From Noviherbaspirillum soli (GTDB lineage: Bacteria; Pseudomonadota; Gammaproteobacteria; Burkholderiales; Burkholderiaceae_D), in the NCBI RefSeq assembly GCF_015352955.1, contig NZ_JACYOX010000009.1:62001-126000 (forward strand): a DNA stretch of 64,000 bases, read 5' to 3'. The notes below the pieces were generated by a model. It saw only the letters and a list, made by a program, of their open reading frames with translations, did not search any database and was not told where the DNA came from. Both the position numbers and the translations under genes were made by a program. This document shows, one piece after another, positions 1-7,985 of this stretch. Every line of letters begins with the position of its first letter. Position 1 is the first letter of the stretch.

Positions 1-359
1 CGGTGCGGGCACAGGGCGCCGGCGGACAGAACGTCAACAAGGTGTCGAGCGCAATCCACCTGCGCTTCGACATCCGCGCCTCGTCGCTGCCGGAAGCCAT
101 CAAGGAAAGGCTGCTGGCATCGAACGACCAGCGCATCACCCGCGACGGCGTGCTGGTGCTCAAGGCGCAGGCCTATCGCAGCCAGGAACAGAACCGCGAG
201 GATGCGCTGCGGCGGCTGCAGGAGATCGTCGAGGCGGTGGCGGTGCCGCAGCGGGTGCGGCGGCCAACCCGGCCGACCCGCAGCTCGCAAAGGAAACGGC
301 TGGAAACCAAGTCCAGCCGCAGCCAGGTCAAGGCGCTGCGCAGCAAGGTGCTGGACTAG
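1..359 (+). CDS. arfB: Alternative ribosome-rescue factor ArfB (3' part; start lies left of the window)
   Basis: Peptidyl-tRNA hydrolase that releases stalled ribosomes. The visible part opens with the release-factor signature GAGGQNVNK at visible residues 5-13, which holds the catalytic GGQ, and ends in a basic tail ([14 protein letters not shown], then KSSRSQVK). In ArfB this tail enters the empty mRNA channel. About 118 residues remain; the family is near 140, so only about the first 20 codons are missing. The GTG at position 3 is in frame but cannot be the true start, because the GGQ motif would then begin at residue 7. RF1/RF2 are excluded by the small size and the lack of a codon-recognition domain. 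Stop TAG is at 357-359. Confidence 0.9.
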   Translation, partial: VRAQGAGGQNVNKVSSAIHLRFDIRASSLPEAIKERLLASNDQRITRDGVLVLKAQAYRSQEQNREDALRRLQEIVEAVAVPQRVRRPTRPTRSSQRKRLETKSSRSQVKALRSKVLD

Positions 360-364
360 CCGCC

Positions 365-640
365 GTAGCCTGGATTGAGCGCAGTGAAACCCGGGATCCG
401 CCACCACTCCCCCGGCGCAATCGCAACACGCCGGCACGCCAGTCAGACGGATAAACCGCTTCAGGATTTGCAAGGTGCAATACCCGAAGGGCATTGCACC
501 GTGGGAGGTTGAATGATGGACGAAGATCGCGCCTTGCCGTGGCCGATGGTCCGGCGGAATGCCCCTTCGGGGTATTCCGCCCTGCGCTAGCTGCCGGGGT
601 GAAAGGCGGCCCGGGTTTCGCTGTGCTCAACCCAGGCTAC
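365..640. repeat. Nested inverted-repeat composite (REP/BIME-like)
   Basis: Two different palindromic families are nested. The outer pair is GTAGCCTGGATTGAGCGCAG... at 365-395 and its inverted copy at 610-640, 31 nt each with about 3 mismatches. The inner pair is two hairpins, GGTGCAATACCCGAAGGGCA... at 474-500 and a related GGCGGAATGCCCC... at 553-581, each a near-perfect palindrome around a GAA or TTC centre. The inner pair forms a 108-bp unit that recurs at 7751-7857. No ORF here has coding character. The arrangement resembles bacterial interspersed mosaic elements, which are mobilised in trans by RAYT transposases; none is present in the window. Confidence 0.75.
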
Positions 641-698
641 GGTTGCTGATGATGACGCATGCAGCCTGGGACGCCAGGCCGCACGCCCTGCCCGCCGG

Positions 699-1544
699 TC
701 AGAAGCTCAGCTTCTCGCCGGGGCTGATCGGAAACACCTTGGCCTGGCCCTGCCCCAGCGCGCTGATGTACTCGGCCGTGGTGCCCTTCAATTGCGGCGT
801 GGTGCCGTAATGGATCGGAATGGCGAAGCGCGGCTTGATCATTTCCTTCGTCGCATATGCAGCGTCCTTGGGCGACATCACGAAGTGCCCGCCGATCGGG
901 ATCATCACCACGTCCGGCTTGTAATAGGAGCCGATGAGCGCCATGTCGCCGAACAGGCCGGTGTCGCCCACGTGGTAGATCTTGAAGCCGTTTTCCAGCT
1001 CGATGATGAAGCCGGCCGGCTCGCCGCCGACATGCACCTCGTCCTTGCCGGTTGCGGCGTTCTTGTGGGCCAGTTCCGAACTGTGCTCGGCGTGGACCTG
1101 GGTGATCTTGATGTCGGCCCCGATCGGCGTCACCGTGCCGCTCTTGCCGAACCGTACCGCCTGGCTTGCGGGCAAAATGCCCAGCGCCGCCACCGACTGC
1201 ATCAGCCCGGCCGGGCCATAGACCGGCGCATTGGTCAGCTTGGCCAGCGCCGGCGCATCGGCGAAATGGTCGAAGTGGCCATGGGTGACCAGGATCAGGT
1301 CGACCTTGCCCATCGCCTCCAGCGACTTGAACTGCTCCGGCGTCTTCGGATTGCTGGTGACCCAGGGATCGATCACGATCACCTTGCCGCCCGGCGTGGT
1401 GATGCGGGTCGTGGCCTGGCCCAGCCACTGGATCTCGGTCTTGCCCTCGGCCTTGCCCTCCGCCTTGTCCTGCGCATGCAGATGGGGAGCGGCTGCCAGC
1501 AGAGTGGCAAGCGCGGCGGCGACGTGGAATGCGGTCTGTCTCAT
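699..1544 (-). CDS. Exported metal-dependent hydrolase, UPF0173/UlaG-like MBL fold
   Basis: Metallo-beta-lactamase-fold hydrolase of 281 residues. A signal peptide covers about residues 1-25 (AAALATLLAAAPHLHA), so it is probably periplasmic. The metal motif HGHFDH is at 88-93, followed by GDTGLFGDM near 194 and a late HYGTTP, matching the UPF0173/UlaG-like branch that hydrolyses phosphoesters or lactones; the real substrate is unknown. Start ATG at 1544 is preceded by AAGGAAA. A Lys/Glu-rich spacer (DKAEGKAEGK) separates the signal peptide from the fold. A terminator at 1572-1599 separates it from the upstream small gene, so it is probably expressed alone. Confidence 0.85.
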   Translation of the reverse strand: MRQTAFHVAAALATLLAAAPHLHAQDKAEGKAEGKTEIQWLGQATTRITTPGGKVIVIDPWVTSNPKTPEQFKSLEAMGKVDLILVTHGHFDHFADAPALAKLTNAPVYGPAGLMQSVAALGILPASQAVRFGKSGTVTPIGADIKITQVHAEHSSELAHKNAATGKDEVHVGGEPAGFIIELENGFKIYHVGDTGLFGDMALIGSYYKPDVVMIPIGGHFVMSPKDAAYATKEMIKPRFAIPIHYGTTPQLKGTTAEYISALGQGQAKVFPISPGEKLSF

Positions 1545-1571
1545 GGATTTTCCTTGTATGGCAAGTCACAG

Positions 1572-1599
1572 AAAAACGGCGCCTTCAATGAAGGCGCCG
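1572..1599 (-). terminator. Rho-independent terminator of the 65-aa gene
   Basis: Read on the minus strand, a perfect 10-bp stem (CGGCGCCTTC / GAAGGCGCCG) with a 3-nt loop is followed by TTTTTCTG. It lies 18 nt beyond the stop codon at 1617. Confidence 0.8.
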
Positions 1600-1616
1600 C
1601 ATGGCGATGCCGGCCC

Positions 1617-1814
1617 TCAGGCCAGCGCTTCCTTTGCCGCTTCCTCCGGCGTGAGGCCGTCGTAGAACTGGTCGGTGAACCACTCGATCTGTTCCTCGAT
1701 ATGCTCCTGCGCCTCTTCCACCGTGGCGCCGCCCTTCACCAGAAACCCTTCCACTTCGATGCACCAGTGGATCAGCGCCAGGGTTTCCTCGTCGAGTTCC
1801 TCTTTCTTGGCCAT
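1617..1814 (-). CDS. Small acidic hypothetical protein (65 aa)
   Basis: Not recognised. The ORF encodes a strongly acidic, probably helical protein (MAKKEELDEETL..., with EEAQEHIEEQIEWF and a final LTPEEAAKEALA). There is no signal peptide or metal motif. I chose the ATG at 1814 because AAAGGTGA lies 4 nt upstream; the in-frame ATGs at 1829 and 1832 overlap that ribosome site. A strong terminator follows directly, which supports a real transcript. Function unknown. Confidence 0.65.
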   Translation of the reverse strand: MAKKEELDEETLALIHWCIEVEGFLVKGGATVEEAQEHIEEQIEWFTDQFYDGLTPEEAAKEALA

Positions 1815-1955
1815 AGCGTCACCTTTCATCAAGTCGGCACGCCTGTCTTATAGCACGCCCTGCGTCTTGCAGCAGGGGAACCTGCTTCCGGCGCGGCTCT
1901 GCGCAAAAGCGTGGCGATGGTGCAGCGCACTCGCCGCTGCCGGCGCCGTTGCCGC

Positions 1956-2423
1956 TCAGCCTGCGTAAGCGCGCAGGCCCTGCGCCGCAGCCGCCGGCGG
2001 CTGCATCGCCGCGGCACGGTTGCGCGCCGCGGCTTCCGGATCGATCGCCAGCCATGCGCCGCGCAGGTCGCCCAGCAGGCGCTGCGCCTCCTCGATGTCT
2101 TCCGTGCGGTTTTCCAGGTTGGCGCGCAGCAGGCGGCCGGATATGTATTCGTACAGCGAATCCAGGCTGCCCGCGATGGCGCCGCCAGCCGACTTGTCCA
2201 GGCTGGCGCGCAGGCCCTCCTCGATGATGCGGATCGCCTTGGAAATGGCACGGCCCTTGGCCGCGATGTTGTTGGCGCGCATTTCCACCAGCGCGATATT
2301 GAGCGAAGCGAGCGCGCCGTCGAACAGCATCACGATCAGCTTGTGCGGGCTGGCCGCGGCCACGCCGGTTTCCAGGCCGACACTTGCATAGGCGTTGGCG
2401 CCCTTGTTCATCGAACCAAACAT
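1956..2423 (-). CDS. fliS: Flagellar export chaperone FliS
   Basis: Cytoplasmic chaperone that binds the C-terminal helix of flagellin and keeps it unfolded before export. 155 residues; the N-terminus MFGSMNKGANAYASVGLET, the motif SPHKLIVMLFDGAL (about 26-39) and the four-helix pattern are typical of FliS. The C-terminus is an Ala/Pro-rich extension. ATG at 2423 is preceded by AAGGAGA. A FliA-type promoter lies at 2510-2536. Unusual context: fliS normally follows fliD on the same strand, whereas here it sits alone, divergent from fliC, and fliD is followed directly by fliT. Confidence 0.9.
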   Translation of the reverse strand: MFGSMNKGANAYASVGLETGVAAASPHKLIVMLFDGALASLNIALVEMRANNIAAKGRAISKAIRIIEEGLRASLDKSAGGAIAGSLDSLYEYISGRLLRANLENRTEDIEEAQRLLGDLRGAWLAIDPEAAARNRAAAMQPPAAAAQGLRAYAG

Positions 2424-2509
2424 TGCTTTCTCCTTGAAGTCCCTGTCCCTGCGCCACAACCGTATGGCCAGCCTGGCAGGACGCCCGGCTGTTTGCAATT
2501 TCACTTTCC

Positions 2510-2536
2510 TTAACGGCGGTCTTGCCTGAATCATTA
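2510..2536 (-). promoter_or_regulatory. FliA (sigma-28) promoter for fliS
   Basis: On the minus strand: -35 TAATGATT, 11-nt spacer, -10 GCCGTTAA. The consensus is TAAAGTTT-N11-GCCGATAA, giving 6/8 and 7/8 matches with exact spacing. It lies about 87 nt upstream of the fliS start. Confidence 0.65.
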
Positions 2537-2786
2537 GAGTTTGCAGGCGGCGAAACGACAAAATTTTTGCTGGGAACAGCATAGGGGACCGGAGCATCGG
2601 CATTTGAGGCCAGGCCTGCCCAGCTTGAAACGACGGCAGGTAGTTATTAATAGATACGGGCGCCGGTGCCGTCAGGATTACCTTTTCAGGCTTCCAGCCA
2701 TATAGAAGTTTCATGAAGCCGCCTGACGCAATGCCTTCGGCCAGTAGAGGCATAGCAGTTCAAACAACAAAAAATAAAAAATTTCC

Positions 2787-2813
2787 TAAAGCTTTTAAAA
2801 AGGTGTCCGTAAA
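2787..2813 (+). promoter_or_regulatory. FliA (sigma-28) promoter for fliC
   Basis: -35 TAAAGCTT at 2787-2794, 11-nt spacer, -10 TCCGTAAA at 2806-2813, close to the FliA consensus with exact spacing. It leaves a leader of roughly 90 nt before fliC. The rest of the 2424-2909 gap is AT-rich in its right part and holds no gene. Confidence 0.65.
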
Positions 2814-2909
2814 GCATTCATACCTCCCGGCAACCGCCACTTCAAAGGACCGAGGGGCGGGGCTGAAAGGCCGATTGCTTAACCACACGAGTCATTTAGG
2901 AGAATTAAC

Positions 2910-4331
2910 ATGGCTGTCATTAACACCAACACCGCTTCCCTTAACGCCCAGCGCAACCTGAATTCGTCGGCTTCCGGCCTTGCCACCTCCCTGCAACGCC
3001 TGTCGTCCGGCCTGCGCATCAACAGCGCGAAAGACGATGCCGCCGGTTTGGCAATTTCCGAGCGCATGACGTCGCAGATTCGCGGCTCCAACCAGGCTGC
3101 ACGCAATGCCAACGACGGCATCTCGATGGCACAGACCGCTGAAGGCGATCTGGGCCAGATCGGCAACAACCTGCAGCGTATGCGTGAACTGGCCGTGCAA
3201 TCTTCCAATGCCACCAACAGCGCCTCCGACCGCGCTGCCCTGCAGACTGAAGTCAAGCAACTCAAGGACGAAATCGACCGTGTCTCGCAAAGCTCATCGT
3301 TCAACGGCGTGAAGCTGCTCGACGGTTCGTTCAAGTCGGCATCCTTCCAGGTCGGCGCCAACAATACGTCCAACGACCGCATCACCGTCGACAAGATCGG
3401 GAGCGCCGGCACTACCGCACTGGGCACCTCCAGCGCCAAGAGCACTGCCGTGACGGCCCCCCTGGCGGATGGTGATCTCACCCTGAACGGCAAGAACGTT
3501 GGCGCCACTGTGGCAGGCACTGAAAAAGGCCAGTCAGACACCAGCGCATTCGCTCTCGCCGCTGCGATCAACTCCGTATCGGCTGACTCTGGCGTTACCG
3601 CCACTGCCGATGTGAACGAAGTGACCGAAGCAGCCGGCCCTACTGCCACCGGCGACATTACTGCTGCCGAGAGCTTTAAGATCAACGGCGTTGATATTGG
3701 TGCCATCAAGGGCGGCACCGATGCACGCAGCCAGGGCAAGGCCGTAGCAGACGCGATCAACAAGGTCAGCTCTCAAACTGGCGTGACTGCCTCTGCAGGT
3801 GCTGACGGCGCGCTGAAACTCACGGCGCAGGATGGCCGCGATATCAATGTGGAAGACGGTACCGGCGGGCCGATGGATGCCACCAAAACCGGCCTGACCA
3901 TTAACAACACCCACGGCACGGTGAGCCTGTCCGCCTCGCAGGAAGCTGGCATCTCGATCGGCGGCGCCAATCCGGGCAACGCAGGCTTCACCGCCGGCCA
4001 GCTGGTACAGGACAACAGCGTGGCAACGGTAGACATCTCCACCGCTGACGGCGCCAAAAAGGCACTGGAAGCCCTGGACGGCGCATTACAGCAAGTGAAT
4101 ACCTCGCGTTCGAATCTGGGCGCGCTGCAGAACCGCTTCAGCTCGGTCGTATCGAGCCTGCAGACCACGACGGAAAACCTGTCCGCCTCCCGCAGCCGCA
4201 TCCAGGACACCGACTTCGCCGCAGAAACCGCAAACCTGACCCGCGGCCAGATCCTGCAGCAGGCAGGCACCGCGATGCTGGCGCAGGCGAACTCGCTGCC
4301 GAACGGCGTGCTGTCGCTGCTGAGAGGCTGA
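2910..4331 (+). CDS. fliC: Flagellin
   Basis: Subunit of the flagellar filament, exported through the flagellar type III pathway. 473 residues. The conserved N-terminal D0/D1 part covers about 1-140 ([17 protein letters not shown], then [19 protein letters not shown]) and the C-terminal part about 380-473, ending [13 protein letters not shown]. The variable middle carries two copies of a flagellin-IN-type unit: [15 protein letters not shown]... and [17 protein letters not shown].... SD TTTAGGAG is 7-8 nt before ATG 2910. A FliA promoter lies upstream and a strong terminator follows at 4378-4412, so fliC is probably a highly expressed single-gene unit. Confidence 0.97.
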   Translation: MAVINTNTASLNAQRNLNSSASGLATSLQRLSSGLRINSAKDDAAGLAISERMTSQIRGSNQAARNANDGISMAQTAEGDLGQIGNNLQRMRELAVQSSNATNSASDRAALQTEVKQLKDEIDRVSQSSSFNGVKLLDGSFKSASFQVGANNTSNDRITVDKIGSAGTTALGTSSAKSTAVTAPLADGDLTLNGKNVGATVAGTEKGQSDTSAFALAAAINSVSADSGVTATADVNEVTEAAGPTATGDITAAESFKINGVDIGAIKGGTDARSQGKAVADAINKVSSQTGVTASAGADGALKLTAQDGRDINVEDGTGGPMDATKTGLTINNTHGTVSLSASQEAGISIGGANPGNAGFTAGQLVQDNSVATVDISTADGAKKALEALDGALQQVNTSRSNLGALQNRFSSVVSSLQTTTENLSASRSRIQDTDFAAETANLTRGQILQQAGTAMLAQANSLPNGVLSLLRG

Positions 4332-4377
4332 TTCCCGGTTCGCAGCCGTAAGGGACGCAAGCTTTCCTTCAAACAGA

Positions 4378-4412
4378 GCGGAAAACAGGCGACTGTTTTC
4401 CGCTTTGTCTTT
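4378..4412 (+). terminator. Rho-independent terminator after fliC
   Basis: Perfect 11-bp stem GCGGAAAACAG / CTGTTTTCCGC around a GCGA loop, followed by TTTGTCTTT. It sits between fliC and flaG, so read-through would set the fliC to flaG-fliD ratio. Confidence 0.85.
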
Positions 4413-4429
4413 ACCAGAAAGGATGCATC

Positions 4430-4822
4430 ATGAATATCAACGCCTTGGGCCAGGCCGCCTTGCCGGCATCGCCGCCTTCGCGGGACGCGGTGCTCGCCCG
4501 GCAGGTAGACGCCTTTGAGAGGACCGCCGCTGCGGCACGCCAGGCAGATGCCGCCGATTCCGTGTCCGCGCTATCCGCCAAGGAAGACGCCGCAGCGCAA
4601 GGCAAGCAATTGCAGGGCGCGGTCGATGCCATCAATGATTTCCTGAAGCCGATCTCCAGCAGCATCGAGTTCAGCATCGATGAAGATTCAGGCAAGACCA
4701 TCGTCAAGCTGATGGACAAGGAAACCAACACGGTACTGCGGCAGTATCCGACCAAGGAAGCGCTGGCCATTGCCAGGGACATCGACAAGCTGCAGGGCTT
4801 GCTGATGAAGACGGAAGCGTAA
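4430..4822 (+). CDS. flaG: Flagellar protein FlaG
   Basis: FlaG-family protein of 130 residues, thought to influence filament length. The N-terminal half is Ala-rich and variable. The conserved C-terminal part (about 60-130) has the family pattern FSIDEDSGKTIVKLMDKETN followed by an RQYPTKEALAIARDIDKLQGLL-type end. An AGAAAGGATG ribosome site precedes ATG 4430. It lies 15 nt before fliD, and the two are probably co-transcribed, either from read-through past the fliC terminator or from a promoter I could not identify in the 98-nt gap. Confidence 0.88.
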   Translation: MNINALGQAALPASPPSRDAVLARQVDAFERTAAAARQADAADSVSALSAKEDAAAQGKQLQGAVDAINDFLKPISSSIEFSIDEDSGKTIVKLMDKETNTVLRQYPTKEALAIARDIDKLQGLLMKTEA

Positions 4823-4837
4823 GACAGCGGAGGACAC

Positions 4838-6853
4838 ATGGGACTTTCATCACCGGGCATCGGCTCCAACCTCGACATCAACAGCATCGTCTCGCAGCTG
4901 ATGGCGACGGAGAGCCGGCCGCTGACGATGCTGCAAAAGCAGGAGGCCAAGCTGCAGTCCACGCTGTCGGCCTTCGGCCAGGTGCAGAGCGCGCTCGCCA
5001 CCTTCCAGGGCGCCGTTACCAGCCTGTCCGATGTGAAGCAGTTCCAGGCAGTGAAAGCCACGCCTTCGGATGCAGCAGTGATGACCGCCAGTGCCACCGC
5101 TTCCGCCACCCCCGGCACCTATTCGATCGAGGTCAGCAAGCTCGCCCAGGCGCAGAAGCTTGCCACCGCGGGGCAGGCTTCCACCACGGCAGCAATAGGA
5201 AGCGGCACGCTGACATTCGAATTCGGCACCAGCATCGCAAGCAGCACCGATGCGAACGGTATTGTCTTGCCCGGCAAGTTCGTCCCGAATGGCAACGGCG
5301 GCAAGACGATCACGATAGACCCGACCAGCAATTCCCTGGCCGGCATCCGCGATGCGATCAACAAGGCCGACATCGGCGTATCGGCCACCATCGTGAATGA
5401 TGGCGGCACGGCGCCCAACCGGCTGGTCCTGACGTCCAGCAGCACCGGCGAAGCCAGCAGCATGAAGATCTCGGTCAGCGGCGACAGCAATCTGCAGGCG
5501 CTGCTGACGCATGACCCAGCCAACGCATCAACCGACCGGATGACGCAGACCGTCAAGGCCCAGAATGCCGAGTTCGCGGTCGACGGCCTGGCCGTGTCCA
5601 AGGCCTCCAACCACATAACGGACCTGATCGAAGGCGTTACGCTGGACCTGACCAAGACCAATGCCGGTTCACCGGCCAAACTTGCCATTGCGCAGGACAC
5701 CGGCGCCGTTGTCGCCTCGGTCACAAAATTCGTCACGGCTTTCAACGCCATCAACAAGACGCTGACCGATGCGACCGGCTACAACGCCACGACCAAGACG
5801 GCGGGCTTGCTGAATGGCGACTCGACGATCCGCGGCATGCAGTCACAGCTGCGCGGCGTGCTTGCTTCCGCCGTGGCGGGCGGTTACGGCAAGTTTGACA
5901 AGCTCTCCGACATCGGCGTGGCCATGCAAAAAGACGGCACACTCGCGCTGGACACCGCCAAGCTCAACAAAGTCCTCGGGACCAATTTCAACGACGTCGC
6001 GGGACTCTTCGCAGCGGCTGGCCGAACGACCGATAGCCTTACCGGCTATGCAGGCGCGAGCGCGAAGACGCAGGCAGGATCTTATGCAGTGAAGGTGACG
6101 GCGCTGGCAACGCATGGCAGCGCTGCCGCTGCCACCGGTTTCGCCACGCCGCTGGATTTTTCCGCCGCCGGCAGCAATACCTTCGATGTCAGCGTGGACG
6201 GCGTGAGCAGCAGCATTACGCTGAACCCGGTCAAATACTCTTCGGCAAAGGACCTGGCCCTTGAGCTGCAGTCCAAAATCAATGGCAGCAGCGCATTTGC
6301 CGCAACGCCTGTCACGGTGAGCGCCGATGCAAATGGCGCCCTGTCCATCCTGTCGTCCAGCTACGGCCCTTCGTCCAAAGTCACCTTCAGCGGCGTCAAT
6401 GCCGATCGATTATTGGGTACTGCTCGAAAGGAAACTGTGGGGCTGGACGTGGCTGGCACCATCGATGGCGCAGCGGCCACCGGCAAGGGAATATCGCTGA
6501 CGGCGTCCGACAGCGGCGCTGCCAGCGGCATCCGCGTCGATGTGACGGGTGGCGCCATCGGCGACCGTGGCACGGTGAACTATTCCAAGGGCTACGCCAG
6601 CCAGTTCAATGACCTCATCAGCACTTTTCTCGGTACTGGCGGCCGGCTGACGGCACGCACCGAGGGCATCAACAAATCGATTGCAAGCGTCAAGAAGGAT
6701 GAAGACCGCTGGACCGACCGCCTGACGACAAGAGAAGCGGATCTGCGCAAGCAATTCACCGCGCTCGACACCAAGCTCAGCTCCCTGACCAGCACCAGCA
6801 CTTACCTGACGCAGCAGCTGGCGCAGATTGCCGCGATGTCGCGAAGCAGCTGA
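4838..6853 (+). CDS. fliD: Flagellar filament cap protein FliD (HAP2)
   Basis: Cap at the tip of the filament that guides flagellin folding. 671 residues. The N-terminal FliD domain starts GLSSPGIGSNLDINSIVSQLMATES and covers about 1-105. The C-terminal FliD domain includes GLLNGDSTIRGMQSQLR near 325 and a coiled terminal segment (about 600-671, with KKDEDRWTDRLTTREADLRK). A flagellin-IN-like segment near 410-510 (GSYAVKVTALATHG...) makes it longer than the enteric protein (about 470 aa). GGAGGA precedes the ATG. fliT follows 13 nt downstream. Confidence 0.95.
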   Translation: MGLSSPGIGSNLDINSIVSQLMATESRPLTMLQKQEAKLQSTLSAFGQVQSALATFQGAVTSLSDVKQFQAVKATPSDAAVMTASATASATPGTYSIEVSKLAQAQKLATAGQASTTAAIGSGTLTFEFGTSIASSTDANGIVLPGKFVPNGNGGKTITIDPTSNSLAGIRDAINKADIGVSATIVNDGGTAPNRLVLTSSSTGEASSMKISVSGDSNLQALLTHDPANASTDRMTQTVKAQNAEFAVDGLAVSKASNHITDLIEGVTLDLTKTNAGSPAKLAIAQDTGAVVASVTKFVTAFNAINKTLTDATGYNATTKTAGLLNGDSTIRGMQSQLRGVLASAVAGGYGKFDKLSDIGVAMQKDGTLALDTAKLNKVLGTNFNDVAGLFAAAGRTTDSLTGYAGASAKTQAGSYAVKVTALATHGSAAAATGFATPLDFSAAGSNTFDVSVDGVSSSITLNPVKYSSAKDLALELQSKINGSSAFAATPVTVSADANGALSILSSSYGPSSKVTFSGVNADRLLGTARKETVGLDVAGTIDGAAATGKGISLTASDSGAASGIRVDVTGGAIGDRGTVNYSKGYASQFNDLISTFLGTGGRLTARTEGINKSIASVKKDEDRWTDRLTTREADLRKQFTALDTKLSSLTSTSTYLTQQLAQIAAMSRSS

Positions 6854-6866
6854 GGAATGATGGATC

Positions 6867-7202
6867 ATGCATCGCAATGACGTACTGGCATGCTATGAAG
6901 AACTGGCGGGCCTCGCGGCCGAGGCGCTAACCTCGGCTCAGGCGCGCGACTGGGAAGCCTTCGCACGCCAGCAGGAACTTGAAGCGGCCGCCCTAGCCTC
7001 GCTGAAGCGGCATCAGGCGCTGCCGCCATATTCGGCAGAAATCGTGAACCGACTGGAAGCCCTGATCCGGCTGATCCTGGACAGGCAGCAGAAAATTGAA
7101 GCGCTGCTCCTGCCGTGGCGCGAAGAACTCGCCATGCAGTTGCAAAGTGCCAGCTCCTCCCGGATGCTGGCCCGCACCTATGGCGCACAGGATGGCGGTT
7201 AA
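6867..7202 (+). CDS. fliT: Flagellar protein FliT
   Basis: Small all-helical chaperone of 111 residues that binds FliD and, in enterics, FlhDC. The call rests on position directly after fliD, length, and the alpha-helical, Leu/Arg/Gln-rich composition (CYEELAGLAAEAL..., ...RLEALIRLILDRQQKIEALL). FliT sequences are poorly conserved, so the assignment is mostly contextual. fliS is absent from its usual place between fliD and fliT. Confidence 0.75.
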   Translation: MHRNDVLACYEELAGLAAEALTSAQARDWEAFARQQELEAAALASLKRHQALPPYSAEIVNRLEALIRLILDRQQKIEALLLPWREELAMQLQSASSSRMLARTYGAQDGG

Positions 7203-7359
7203 TGCCAGCCACTGCCATACCCGATCCTGATTAAGGGAAGTGCCGATACTGCAAGCGCTGAAGGCAGCCGGTGATAAAGTCAGGCTTTTGAACAAGGAAG
7301 ATGCACACCATGTGGCGATCATCCTTCAGCTTCAGCCACTCAGGCCTGTCAACATTCCC

Positions 7360-7677
7360 ATGAACTGGATACTCCTCATCATCGCCGGCCTGTTCGAAGT
7401 GGCCTGGGCCATCGGCCTCAAATACACCGAAGGCTTCACCCGTCTCTGGCCCAGCGTCGGCACCGCCGCCGCGATGCTGGTCAGCATAGGACTGCTTGGC
7501 ATCGCGATGCGCGCGCTGCCGGTAGGCACCGCTTACGCCGTCTGGGTGGGCGTGGGCGCGGTCGGCACCGTGATACTCGGGATCGTGCTGTTCGGCGAGT
7601 CGGCCAGCCCGGCGCGGCTGGTCAGCGTGGCGCTGATCGTGGCCGGCATCATCGGCCTGAAGCTGGCTGGAGAATAA
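7360..7677 (+). CDS. sugE: SMR-family guanidinium exporter SugE/Gdx
   Basis: Inner-membrane proton antiporter of the small multidrug resistance family. 105 residues and four membrane helices, beginning [20 protein letters not shown] with the essential Glu13. [12 protein letters not shown] is the SugE/Gdx signature, as opposed to EmrE, and suggests guanidinium export. I chose ATG 7360 because an upstream in-frame extension to 7240 would add a non-membrane 40-residue leader that the family lacks. No ACGR-loop hairpin pair of the guanidine-II riboswitch type is visible in 7203-7359. Confidence 0.88.
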   Translation: MNWILLIIAGLFEVAWAIGLKYTEGFTRLWPSVGTAAAMLVSIGLLGIAMRALPVGTAYAVWVGVGAVGTVILGIVLFGESASPARLVSVALIVAGIIGLKLAGE

Positions 7678-7750
7678 GGCCGTTGCCATTCAAGCGCCAT
7701 TGAGCGCGCCGTGCGGCGCTACGCAAGCACAAAAACTGCGAAGTCCGTAG

Positions 7751-7857
7751 GGTGCAATACCCCGAAGGGGCATTGCACCGATGGTTGACCAAGCAAGTCG
7801 GCTGCGAGACCATCCCGGTTCGCGACCCATGGCGCAATGCCCTTCGGGTATTGCGCC
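7751..7857. repeat. Paired palindrome unit, second copy
   Basis: Two hairpins, GGTGCAATACCCCGAAGGGG... at 7751-7779 and the inversely arranged GGCGCAATGCCCTTCGGGTA... at 7831-7857, are separated by about 51 nt. Length, order and hairpin sequence match the inner unit at 474-581, while the linkers differ. It lies between sugE and maeB, which converge here; nothing else is seen in this gap except the maeB terminator. Confidence 0.75.
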
Positions 7858-7934
7858 CACGCGAGCGGCAGTCTCTTCACGTCAAAAGCCACTGTCATGG
7901 CTGGCCATTCCGCCACACAAATAAAACAACGAGC

Positions 7935-7965
7935 AAAAAAAAACCGCTGCCATCGACAGCGGTTT
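7935..7965 (-). terminator. Rho-independent terminator of maeB
   Basis: On the minus strand AAACCGCTG / CAGCGGTTT (9 bp, 7-nt loop) is followed by a run of eight T. It lies about 20 nt past the maeB stop. Confidence 0.85.
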
Positions 7966-7985
7966 CTGGTCAGCGCCAAAAGCAA

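Noticed and set aside
637..1569. 310-codon minus-strand frame overlapping the MBL hydrolase
   Set aside because: Low-complexity Gly/Arg/Gln composition; the 281-residue frame has signal peptide and HGHFDH motif.
7203..7359. Guanidine riboswitch upstream of sugE
   Set aside because: I looked for the paired ACGR-loop hairpins of the guanidine-II class and saw none; other classes cannot be excluded by eye.
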